Part shown: one piece after another, positions 55,012 to 64,000 of the stretch | How positions within the stretch are numbered: position 1 is the first letter of the stretch | Layout: every line of letters begins with the position of its first letter | NCBI RefSeq assembly: GCF_019396355.1 | Contig: NZ_JAHKRK010000015.1 | Location: forward strand, 1-64,000 | Direction: 5' to 3' | DNA: 64,000 nucleotides | Source: Pseudonocardia nigra | GTDB lineage: Bacteria; Actinomycetota; Actinomycetes; Mycobacteriales; Pseudonocardiaceae | Program-made: the position numbers and the translations under genes | Notes under the pieces: model-generated | Told to the model about the DNA's origin: nothing | Seen by the model: the letters and a program-made list of their open reading frames with translations, nothing else | Databases searched by the model: none

Positions 55012-56028
55012 TCAGCCGAGCACCCGCAGAGCGGCGCCCACCGCCAGGCCGACGACCAGCAGTGCGCCCGCCTGGCGGACGTGCACCCAGGCGAGCGCGG
55101 CGTACCAGAGCGGCCACACCGGGAAGCCCGCCGGCGGCTCCGCGGGCGGTGGCCGCCGGAAGCGGGGCCACACCTTCACCAGCCGCGGCAGCGCCAGCAC
55201 GACCAGGAGCGCGGGCCACGGCATCGCCCCGACCAGCACGCAGGCCGCGACCAGCACGTAGAACGCGACCATCAGGCCGAGGGTCACGGCGCGGGCCCGC
55301 GCGTCGCCCAGCAGGACCGGCAGCGTCCGGATCCCGAGCGGCGCGTCATAGGGGATCTTGTCGATGTGCTTGCCCATGAGCACCGTGGTGCACAGCAGGC
55401 CGTAGGGCAGGGACGCGAGCAGCACCGGCCAGCCGATCGTGCCCGTCGCGGCGTAGTAGGTGCCGCCGACCATCAGCGGGCCCCAGACGACGAGCACGTC
55501 CGGCTCGCCGAGGCCGCGCTTCTTGAGGCGCAGCGGCGGCGCGGTGTAGGCCACGCTCAGCACGAACCCGGCGAGCGCGAACGCGACCACCGGCCAGCCC
55601 CTGGCGGCCGCGAGCACGACCAGTATCAGCAGGTCGGCGGCGTTGACCAGCACGATCGCCGCGACGAGGGTGCGGGTGCCCACGAGGCCGGACAGCACCG
55701 GGTGCGGGGCGTAGAGCGCCCGCGGGTAGGCCGCGCTGTCGCTGCCCGCCCGGGTGTCGTACAGGTCGTTCATCAGGTTGTTGGCGACGTGGGCCAGCGT
55801 GATGCCGACCACCGCCAGCACGAGCCAGCGCACGTCGAGCCCTGGCGTGCCGACCGCGAGCAGCGCTGCGACGAGGCCGGACACCAGCGTCATCGGCAGC
55901 ACCGCGGCGCGGGTGACCACGATCCACCGCGTGACGGCGTCGACGGGCCCACCGGGCGGCGGGTTGGTCGTGCGCAGCGCGTACGCCCACGCGCGGACCC
56001 GCCCACCCGGTTGCGGCATGGTGGCCAT
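55012..56028 (-). CDS. UbiA family prenyltransferase
   Basis: This is a 338-residue protein with eight or nine hydrophobic helices. The first Asp-rich motif is ANNLMNDLYDTRAGSDSAAY (NDxxDxxxD), the second GKHIDKIPYDAPLGIRTLPV (DxxxD). Both are needed for Mg-diphosphate binding in the UbiA superfamily. PVLSGLVG and LSVAYTAPPLRLKKRGLGE support it. The aromatic or lipid acceptor is unknown: menaquinone-type, heme or other. ATG 56028 follows GGAG; ATG 56019 is possible. A 12-bp palindrome covers this start region (56012-56064). Confidence 0.9.
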   Translation of the reverse strand: MATMPQPGGRVRAWAYALRTTNPPPGGPVDAVTRWIVVTRAAVLPMTLVSGLVAALLAVGTPGLDVRWLVLAVVGITLAHVANNLMNDLYDTRAGSDSAAYPRALYAPHPVLSGLVGTRTLVAAIVLVNAADLLILVVLAAARGWPVVAFALAGFVLSVAYTAPPLRLKKRGLGEPDVLVVWGPLMVGGTYYAATGTIGWPVLLASLPYGLLCTTVLMGKHIDKIPYDAPLGIRTLPVLLGDARARAVTLGLMVAFYVLVAACVLVGAMPWPALLVVLALPRLVKVWPRFRRPPPAEPPAGFPVWPLWYAALAWVHVRQAGALLVVGLAVGAALRVLG

Positions 56029-56064
56029 GCTCCACCGTTCCTGCGGCACAGTCACCATGCCGCA
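56012..56064. repeat. Palindromic repeat over the UbiA gene start
   Basis: TGCGGCATGGTG (56012-56023) is perfectly inverted at 56053-56064 (CACCATGCCGCA). Inside, GGTGGCCATGCT (56020-56031) is the exact reverse complement of AGCATGGCCACC at 58787-58798. It belongs to the same family as 153-189 and 58761-58800. Confidence 0.6.
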
Positions 56065-56129
56065 GCGACGACGGGCGACGGCGGCCCCGCCGGTGCCTTC
56101 CCCGAGCACCCCGGGCCGCCGGACCGGTG

Positions 56130-56612
56130 TTACGCGGTCGGCCGGGCCTCGGGCGGCAGCACGCCCCAGTCGATGAGCTGGTCGGTGAGCTCGCCGGGCG
56201 TCATGTCGTAGATGATCGACAGCGACCGGAGGTCCTCGGCGCGGATCGAGAGCACCTTGCCGTTGTAGTCGCCGCGCTGGCTCTGGATCGCGGCGGCGTA
56301 GCGGGCCAGCGGGCCCACCTTGTCCGCCGGCAGTTGCTGGAGCCGCTCCAGGTTGATGACGATCTTCGTGGCGGGCTCGGAGCCGGACGGGATGCGGCCC
56401 TCGGGCAGCAGCTCGGCGACGGGCACCCCGTAGAAGTCGGCCAGCTCGGCCAGCTTCTGCACGGTGACCGCGCGGTCGCCCCGCTCGTAGGAGCCCACAA
56501 CGACCGCCTTCCAGCGACCACCGGACTTCTGCTCGACGCCGTGCAGCGACAACCCCTGCTGCTGCCGGATGGCGCGGAGCTTCCCGCCGAGCGCCTTGGC
56601 GTAGTCGCCCAT
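56130..56612 (-). CDS. bldD: BldD developmental regulator (c-di-GMP-responsive)
   Basis: This is a 160-residue protein. The N-terminal XRE-type HTH reads LRAIRQQQGLSLHGVEQKSG, RWKAVVVGSYERGDRAVTVQ, ELADFYGVPVAELLPEG, nearly identical to the Streptomyces BldD sequence as I remember it. The C-terminal domain keeps the c-di-GMP signature RxD-x8-RxxD as RGDYNGKVLSIRAED. BldD dimerises on tetrameric c-di-GMP and represses sporulation genes in Streptomyces. GAGGAGG precedes the ATG. It is divergent from the pyrimidine operon with a 491-bp spacer. Confidence 0.96.
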   Translation of the reverse strand: MGDYAKALGGKLRAIRQQQGLSLHGVEQKSGGRWKAVVVGSYERGDRAVTVQKLAELADFYGVPVAELLPEGRIPSGSEPATKIVINLERLQQLPADKVGPLARYAAAIQSQRGDYNGKVLSIRAEDLRSLSIIYDMTPGELTDQLIDWGVLPPEARPTA

Positions 56613-57042
56613 CTGGCGACCTCCTCACTTGCTGGTGCCCCGACCGCGGGACCGGGGTCGTACCTGTCATGCGGGAACCGTGCGGCGCGCAGGAGTGCGC
56701 CGGCTCCCGTCCCGAGGTGGTCCCCCGCTACCGCGGCCACCCTGAGAGCAGTGGATCAATACGGAGAGTAATCATGCGCTCGCGCCGCCGTTCGGTCAAG
56801 TTGGCTGACCCCTCCCGGTCTGATCAGGGGCGGAGACCACTCGAACGGCTGATCGAGGGGGCCTCGCCAGGTGTTACGTCGACGATCGGCAACGCGCATG
56901 CTCCCCCGGATGGTCTCAGCCCGGTCAGCGGGCGGTGACCGCTGGGGTACGTGTGGGTGCCGCTGAGGGTCGCGGGACCGTACGCGGTGTGACGCTGCCG
57001 ATGCCGGGGCCCGGAACGGCCGGTTCTCGCGTGCCCCGCTGG

Positions 57043-57048
57043 TAGCGT
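57043..57048 (+). promoter_or_regulatory. -10 box of the pyr operon
   Basis: TAGCGT predicts a start near 57055 and a leader of about 49 nt that contains the PyrR-binding hairpin. The -35 box is unclear. Confidence 0.45.
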
Positions 57049-57070
57049 CGCGGCGACCGGTTTCCTTTAA

Positions 57071-57092
57071 GGCCCGTCCCGTGAGGCGGGGA
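57071..57092 (+). promoter_or_regulatory. PyrR-binding hairpin in the pyr leader
   Basis: The sequence GGCCCGTCCCGTGAGGCGGGG contains TCCCGTGAGGC, which fits the PyrR loop consensus (ARUCCNGNGAGGYU), with CCCG/CGGG stem arms. The ribosome-binding site AAGGAG (57092-57097) touches its 3' side, and the pyrR GTG follows at 57104. This layout matches the translational repression described for mycobacterial pyr operons: PyrR with UMP stabilises the hairpin and hides the Shine-Dalgarno. Confidence 0.8.
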
Positions 57093-57103
57093 AGGAGTGA
57101 CTC

Positions 57104-57712
57104 GTGGCGGACGACCGCCGCGGGGACCCGGCAGGCGCGAGCGCCCCCGTGCGCGAGCTGCTCAGCGCCGCCGACGTCACCCGCACCATCGCGCGGATCG
57201 CGCACCAGATCATCGAGAAGACCGCGGGGGCCGAGGGCGGCGTGGTCCTCATCGGCATCCCCACCCGCGGCACCGTCGTGGCGCGACGTCTGGCCGCCGC
57301 GATCGAGGAGTTCGCCGGCACCGCACCCGCGGTCGGCTCGGTCGACCCGACGCTCTACCGCGACGACCTGCGCCGCCGCCCGGCCCGCGCGCTGGAGGAC
57401 ACCGCGGTGCCGGAGGGCGGGCTGGACGACGCGCTCGTCGTGCTCGTCGACGACGTGCTGATGTCGGGGCGCACGGTGCGGGCCGCGCTGGACGCGTTGA
57501 GCGACCACGGCCGCCCGCGCGCGGTGCAGCTCGCCGTGCTCGTCGACCGCGGCCATCGGGAGCTGCCCATCCGCGCCGACTACGTGGGGAAGAACGTGCC
57601 GACCGCCCGCGACGAGCAGATCCTCGTGCTGCTGTCGGAGATCGACGGCAGCGACGGCGTCCTGCTGCGGCGGGCGCCTGCGCAGGACGAACCGGGGGAG
57701 GAGGGGGCGTGA
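57104..57712 (+). CDS. pyrR: Bifunctional PyrR regulator / uracil phosphoribosyltransferase
   Basis: This is a 202-residue type I PRTase. [37 protein letters not shown] and [20 protein letters not shown] (the PRPP-binding motif) are typical of Pyr[21 protein letters not shown] is the conserved RNA/dimer loop. It binds pyr mRNA when UMP is high and may make UMP from uracil. GTG start 7 nt after AAGGAG. Its stop abuts the 77-bp element B. Confidence 0.96.
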   Translation: MADDRRGDPAGASAPVRELLSAADVTRTIARIAHQIIEKTAGAEGGVVLIGIPTRGTVVARRLAAAIEEFAGTAPAVGSVDPTLYRDDLRRRPARALEDTAVPEGGLDDALVVLVDDVLMSGRTVRAALDALSDHGRPRAVQLAVLVDRGHRELPIRADYVGKNVPTARDEQILVLLSEIDGSDGVLLRRAPAQDEPGEEGA

Positions 57713-57785
57713 ACGAGCTTGCGAGTTCACCATCGGACACAGCAGCCCGGCGAACGCCTGCGACGAGCGCCGGCGAGGAGGGGGC
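57709..57785. repeat. 77-bp linker element B between pyrR and pyrB
   Basis: It starts GTGAACGAGCTTGCGAGTTC and contains CGGACACAGC and ACGAGCGCC blocks like element A. GAGGAGGGGGCGTGAA is directly repeated at both edges (57698-57713 and 57775-57790, offset 77), so the pyrR end and the pyrB ribosome-binding site plus start are duplicated. Deleting 77 bp would restore a GTGA overlap of pyrR and pyrB. Confidence 0.75.
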
Positions 57786-58730
57786 GTGAAGCATCTGCTC
57801 TCGGTCACCGACCTCGACGCCGCCGCGGCCACCGGCCTGCTCGACACGGCCGACCGGCTCAAGCAGGCGCTGCTGGGTCGCGAGGTCCGCAAGCTGCCCA
57901 CCCTGCGCGGCCGCACCGTGATCACGATGTTCTACGAGAACTCCACCCGCACGCGGGTGTCGTTCGAGGCCGCGGGCAAGTGGATGAGCGCCGACACGAT
58001 CAACGTCAGCGCGTCCGGCTCATCGGTGTCGAAGGGCGAGTCGCTGCGCGACACTGCGCTCACGCTGTCGGCGATGGGCGCGGACTGCGTGATCGTCCGG
58101 CATCCCGCGAGCGGGGCAGCGCACCGCATCGCCGGCTGGATCGACCGGGACGCCGCCGCCACCGGCACGCACACCGCGATCGTCAACGCGGGTGACGGCA
58201 CCCACGAGCACCCCACCCAGGCGCTGCTCGACGCGGCCACGCTGCGGGACCGGCTCGGCGGCATCGCCGGGCGCCGGATCGGCATCGTCGGCGATGTCCT
58301 GCACAGCCGGGTCGCGCGGTCCAACGTGTTCCTGCTCGCCACGCTGGGCGCCGAGGTGGTGCTGGTCGCGCCGCCGACGCTGCTGCCCACCGGCGTCGAG
58401 CAGTGGCCGTGCCGCGTGAGCCCGGAGCTGGACGCCGAGCTCCCCGCGCTGGATGCGGTGATGATGCTGCGGGTGCAGGCCGAGCGGATGCACGGGGCGT
58501 TCTTCCCGTCCGCCCGCGAGTACGCGATCGGCTACGGCCTGTCGGAGGACCGGGCGGCGCTGCTGCCCGAGCACGCCGCGGTGCTGCACCCCGGCCCGAT
58601 GGTGCGCGGCATGGAGATCGCGCCCGCGGTGGCCGACAGCCCGCGGGCGGCCGTGCTGGCCCAGGTGTCCAACGGCGTCCACGTCCGCATGGCGGTCCTC
58701 TACCACCTCCTGGCGGGAGCCCCCGAGTGA
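57786..58730 (+). CDS. pyrB: Aspartate carbamoyltransferase catalytic subunit
   Basis: This is a 314-residue enzyme. Carbamoyl-phosphate loop [38 protein letters not shown], and [13 protein letters not shown]-like segment ([20 protein letters not shown]) are the hallmarks. [17 protein letters not shown] begins the aspartate domain, and [12 protein letters not shown] closes it. It makes N-carbamoyl-L-aspartate. No pyrI regulatory gene is present, as is usual in Actinobacteria. The GTG start lies inside the duplicated edge of element B. Confidence 0.97.
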   Translation: MKHLLSVTDLDAAAATGLLDTADRLKQALLGREVRKLPTLRGRTVITMFYENSTRTRVSFEAAGKWMSADTINVSASGSSVSKGESLRDTALTLSAMGADCVIVRHPASGAAHRIAGWIDRDAAATGTHTAIVNAGDGTHEHPTQALLDAATLRDRLGGIAGRRIGIVGDVLHSRVARSNVFLLATLGAEVVLVAPPTLLPTGVEQWPCRVSPELDAELPALDAVMMLRVQAERMHGAFFPSAREYAIGYGLSEDRAALLPEHAAVLHPGPMVRGMEIAPAVADSPRAAVLAQVSNGVHVRMAVLYHLLAGAPE

Positions 58731-58760
58731 GCGCCACGCCCCCCACCCCACACGCCAGCG

Positions 58761-58800
58761 AGGTGGCTTTACTGCCACTGGACGGCAGCATGGCCACCTT
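58761..58800. repeat. Palindromic repeat between pyrB and pyrC
   Basis: AGGTGGCTTTACTGCC (58761-58776) pairs imperfectly with GGCAGCATGGCCACCT (58784-58799), with three mismatches in the middle and a 7-nt loop. The following CTTGCTGCGAACCGG resembles CTTTGCTGCAATCCGG after the hairpin at 153-189. It fills the 97-bp pyrB-pyrC gap. It could attenuate distal pyr expression, but the repeat family suggests a dispersed element. Confidence 0.65.
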
Positions 58801-58827
58801 GCTGCGAACCGGAACGGAGCCCACCAC

Positions 58828-60120
58828 GTGTCCGACCTGCTGATCGCCAACGCTCGGCCCTACGGCGGGGACGCCGTGGACGTGCTCGTGCGCGACGGGG
58901 TCGTCGTCGAGATCGGCGCCGGGCTCGCGGCTCCCGAGGGCGTCGAGGTGCTCGACGCCGCCGGCAAGGTCCTGCTGCCCGGTTTCGTCGACCTGCACAC
59001 CCACCTGCGCGAACCCGGCGGCGAGGAGTCCGAGACCATCGAGACCGGCTCCCGCGCGGCCGCCCTCGGCGGGTACACCGCCGTGTTCGCGATGCCCAAC
59101 ACCGACCCGGTGGCGGACACCGCGGTGGTCGTCGAGCACGTCCGCCGCCGCGGTGAGGAGGTCGGGCTGGTCGACGTCCACCCGGTCGGCGCGGTCACCG
59201 TCGGGCTCGAGGGCGTGAAGATGGCCGAGCTGGGAACGATGGCCAGGAGCCGCGCACAGGTGCGGATGTTCTCCGACGACGGCCGCTGCGTCCACGACCC
59301 GCTGATCATGCGCCGGGCCCTGGAGTACGCCTCGGCGCTGGACGTCGTGATCGCCCAGCACGCCGAGGACCACCGGCTCACCGCGGGCGCGCAGGCGCAC
59401 GAGGGAGTGGTGGCGTCCCGGCTGGGGCTGGCCGGCTGGCCCGCCACCGCCGAGGAGACGATCGTCGCCCGTGACTGCGCGCTGGCCCGCGAGGCCGGGG
59501 CGGCGCTGCACGTCTGCCACGTCTCCTCGGCGCACACCATCGAGGTGCTCCGCGCGGCGAAGGCGGCCGGGGTGCGGGTGTCGGCCGAGGTCACCCCGCA
59601 CCACCTGCTGCTCACCGACGCGGCGCTCACGAGCTACGACCCGGTCCACAAGGTCAACCCGCCGCTGCGCACCGGCGAGGACACCAAGGCGATGCGGGCG
59701 GCGCTGGCCGAGGGCGTGATCGACGTCGTCGGCACCGACCACGCCCCGCACGCCGCCCAGTACAAGGACACCGAGTGGGCCGCGGCGAAGCCGGGGATGC
59801 TCGGTCTGCAGACCGCGCTGTCGGTGGTGGTGCTCGCGTTGGTCGAGCCGGGGCTGCTGGACTGGCGCGGGGTCGCCCGCGTCCTGTCCGAGCGGCCCGC
59901 ACAGATAGCCGGGCTGCCCGACCAGGGCCGTCCGATCGCGGTCGGCGAGCCCGCTACGTTCGCGCTGGTCGACCCGGACGACGCCTGGACGGTGCGCGGC
60001 GCGGCGCTGGCCAGCAAGGCGTCCAACACCCCCTTCGAGGGGATGCGGCTGCCGGCGACGGTGGCCGCGACGGTACTGCGCGGCCGCGTCACGGCGCGCG
60101 ATGGAGAGGTGATGGCATGA
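58828..60120 (+). CDS. pyrC: Dihydroorotase
   Basis: This is a 430-residue amidohydrolase. [20 protein letters not shown] holds the HxH metal site; [20 protein letters not shown] and [15 protein letters not shown] are typical class I dihydroorotase sequence. In [29 protein letters not shown] and [13 protein letters not shown] the other His ligands appear, and [12 protein letters not shown] holds the catalytic Asp. It closes carbamoyl-aspartate to dihydroorotate. GTG start; the stop overlaps carA (ATGA at 60117-60120). Confidence 0.97.
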   Translation: MSDLLIANARPYGGDAVDVLVRDGVVVEIGAGLAAPEGVEVLDAAGKVLLPGFVDLHTHLREPGGEESETIETGSRAAALGGYTAVFAMPNTDPVADTAVVVEHVRRRGEEVGLVDVHPVGAVTVGLEGVKMAELGTMARSRAQVRMFSDDGRCVHDPLIMRRALEYASALDVVIAQHAEDHRLTAGAQAHEGVVASRLGLAGWPATAEETIVARDCALAREAGAALHVCHVSSAHTIEVLRAAKAAGVRVSAEVTPHHLLLTDAALTSYDPVHKVNPPLRTGEDTKAMRAALAEGVIDVVGTDHAPHAAQYKDTEWAAAKPGMLGLQTALSVVVLALVEPGLLDWRGVARVLSERPAQIAGLPDQGRPIAVGEPATFALVDPDDAWTVRGAALASKASNTPFEGMRLPATVAATVLRGRVTARDGEVMA

Positions 60121-61267
60121 ACGGCCCGGCAGTGCTGGTCCTCGAGGACGGCAGGATCTTCCGCGGCGAGGCGTACGGCGCGACCGGTGCGGGGCTGGGC
60201 GAGGCCGTGTTCGCCACCGGCATGACCGGCTACCAGGAGACGCTCACCGACCCGTCCTACCACCGGCAGATCGTGGTGCAGACCGCGCCGCAGATCGGCA
60301 ACACCGGCTGGAACGACGAGGACGACGAGTCCTCGGCGATCCAGGTGGCGGGCTACGTGGTGCGCGACCCCGCGCGCACGCCGTCGAACTGGCGCTCCCG
60401 TCGCTCGCTCGGGGACGCGCTCGCCGACCAGGGCGTGGTCGGCGTGGCCGGGGTCGACACTCGCGCACTGGTGCGCCACCTGCGCGAGCGCGGCGCGATG
60501 CGCGCCGGGGTGTTCTCCGGCGACGCGCTGGCCCCGGACGCCGAGCTGGTGGAGCGCGTGCTCGCCAGCCCGCCGATGGAGGGCGCCGACCTCTACGGCG
60601 CCGTCACCACCCGCGAGCCCTACGTCGTGCCCGCCGAGGGGATCCGCCGCTTCCGGGTGGCCGCCCTCGACGTCGGGATCAAGTTCAACACCCCGCGGAT
60701 GCTCGCCGCGCGCGGTGTCGAGGTGCACGTGCTGCCCGCCGGCACCACGATCGCGCAGATCGAGGAGCTGGCCCCGGACGGCTTCTTCCTGTCCAACGGC
60801 CCGGGTGACCCCGCCACGGCGGACGGCCCGGTGGAGCTGACCCGGCAGGTGCTCGAGCGGCGCATTCCACTGTTCGGCATCTGCTTCGGCAACCAGATCC
60901 TCGGCCGCGCGCTGGGCCGGGGGACGTACAAGATGCGCTACGGCCACCGCGGCATCAACATCCCCGTCGTGGAGCACGCCACCGGCCGCGTCGCGATCAC
61001 CTCCCAGAACCACGGGTTCGCCGTGGAGGGTGAGGCGGGGGAGCGGTTCGACACCCCGTTCGGCGCCGCCGAGATCACCCACACCTGCCCGAACGACGGC
61101 ACCGTCGAAGGCCTGCAGGCCCTCGAGGTGCCCGCGTTCAGCGTGCAGTACCACCCCGAGGCGGCGGCGGGCCCGCACGACGCCGCCGACCTGTTCGACC
61201 GCTTCGTCGAACTGATGGACGACGGCCGCGCCCCCGGCCGGCACCGCCTGACCGAGGAGGGCGCCTG

Positions 61268-61268
<1 letters not shown>
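60117..61268 (+). CDS. carA: Carbamoyl-phosphate synthase small (glutaminase) subunit
   Basis: This is a 383-residue protein. The N-terminal part has [20 protein letters not shown] and [20 protein letters not shown]. The class I glutamine amidotransferase has the nucleophile in [38 protein letters not shown] and [15 protein letters not shown] supply the His-Glu. It delivers ammonia to CarB. The start overlaps the pyrC stop. The hypothetical gene that separates pyrC and carA in mycobacteria is absent. Confidence 0.97.

Positions 61269-64000
<2,732 letters not shown>

Larger units (their letters stand above)
56613..57103. other. 491-bp divergent region between bldD and pyrR
   Basis: It holds the bldD promoter side and the pyr operon promoter and leader. 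A possible 54-codon frame on the plus strand (56774-56938, ATG preceded by GGAGAG) is Arg/Ser-rich with no family resemblance; I do not call it a gene. CCCCT/AGGGG arms around 56807-56829 make a weak hairpin. Confidence 0.5.

Noticed and set aside
56774-56938. 54-codon plus-strand frame with GGAGAG before its ATG
   Set aside because: Composition is Arg/Ser/Gly-rich without family resemblance, and it lies in the bldD/pyrR promoter region; noted but not called as a gene.

Overview
The window is high-GC DNA with many GTG starts, 4-bp ATGA/GTGA gene overlaps and apparently leaderless promoters (a TAGxxT -10 box 5-9 nt before the start codon). Gene content (bldD, SigD-type ECF factor, Rv2578c-family radical SAM protein, mycobacterial-type LexA box, PyrR leader, gene order alaS-ruvX-mltG-aroC-aroK-aroB-aroQ-pepQ-efp-nusB-bldD-pyrR-pyrB-pyrC-carA-carB) points to a filamentous actinobacterium, most likely Pseudonocardiaceae and plausibly Pseudonocardia. 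The genus call is inference from gene content; I see no rRNA or tRNA gene.

Region 1 (1-18 kb) is accessory and partly decayed. It opens with a transposase-like tail. Then come an FMN reductase / MFS / TetR / SRPBCC cluster, a LAL-type LuxR regulator broken by a frameshift, a methyltransferase, a frameshifted MHS-type transporter, a YibE/F membrane protein with a His-Gly tract and a gluconokinase. A radical SAM gene behind a perfect SOS box follows; an intein interrupts it exactly inside its [4Fe-4S] cysteine motif. Next are aspS, a DUF389 protein, an APH-fold kinase, an SGNH hydrolase and a frameshifted zinc-ribbon gene.

Region 2 (18-31.7 kb): two PLP aminotransferases around an Lrp/AsnC regulator, a Uma2-type nuclease, rarA, a TIGR03086/MarR divergent pair, and a galactoside-use locus (GH36 alpha-galactosidase, two permeases, binding protein, ROK regulator) with a near-consensus promoter.

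Region 3 (31.8-37.4 kb) is an arginine/ornithine locus: arginine deiminase, divergent Lrp/AsnC regulator, DDAH-like hydrolase, ornithine aminotransferase and APC permease, closed by a strong bidirectional terminator. A secreted DNRLRE protein, a TetR regulator and a SigD-like ECF factor with a translationally coupled leader peptide follow.

Region 4 (40.5-64 kb) is core metabolism: alaS-ruvX-mltG, shikimate genes (aroC, aroK, aroB, aroQ; aroE not seen), pepQ, efp, nusB, a UbiA prenyltransferase, bldD, and the pyrimidine operon pyrR-pyrB-pyrC-carA-carB behind a PyrR-binding hairpin; carB runs off the right edge.

The most unusual signals are small DNA elements. Two related 77-bp insertions split what would otherwise be overlapping stop/start junctions (DUF948/DUF6167 and pyrR/pyrB). 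A 169-bp MITE-like element sits between aroK and aroB and supplies part of the aroB -10 box. A 30-bp tandem array fills the arcA/asnC divergent promoter. A short palindromic repeat recurs three times.
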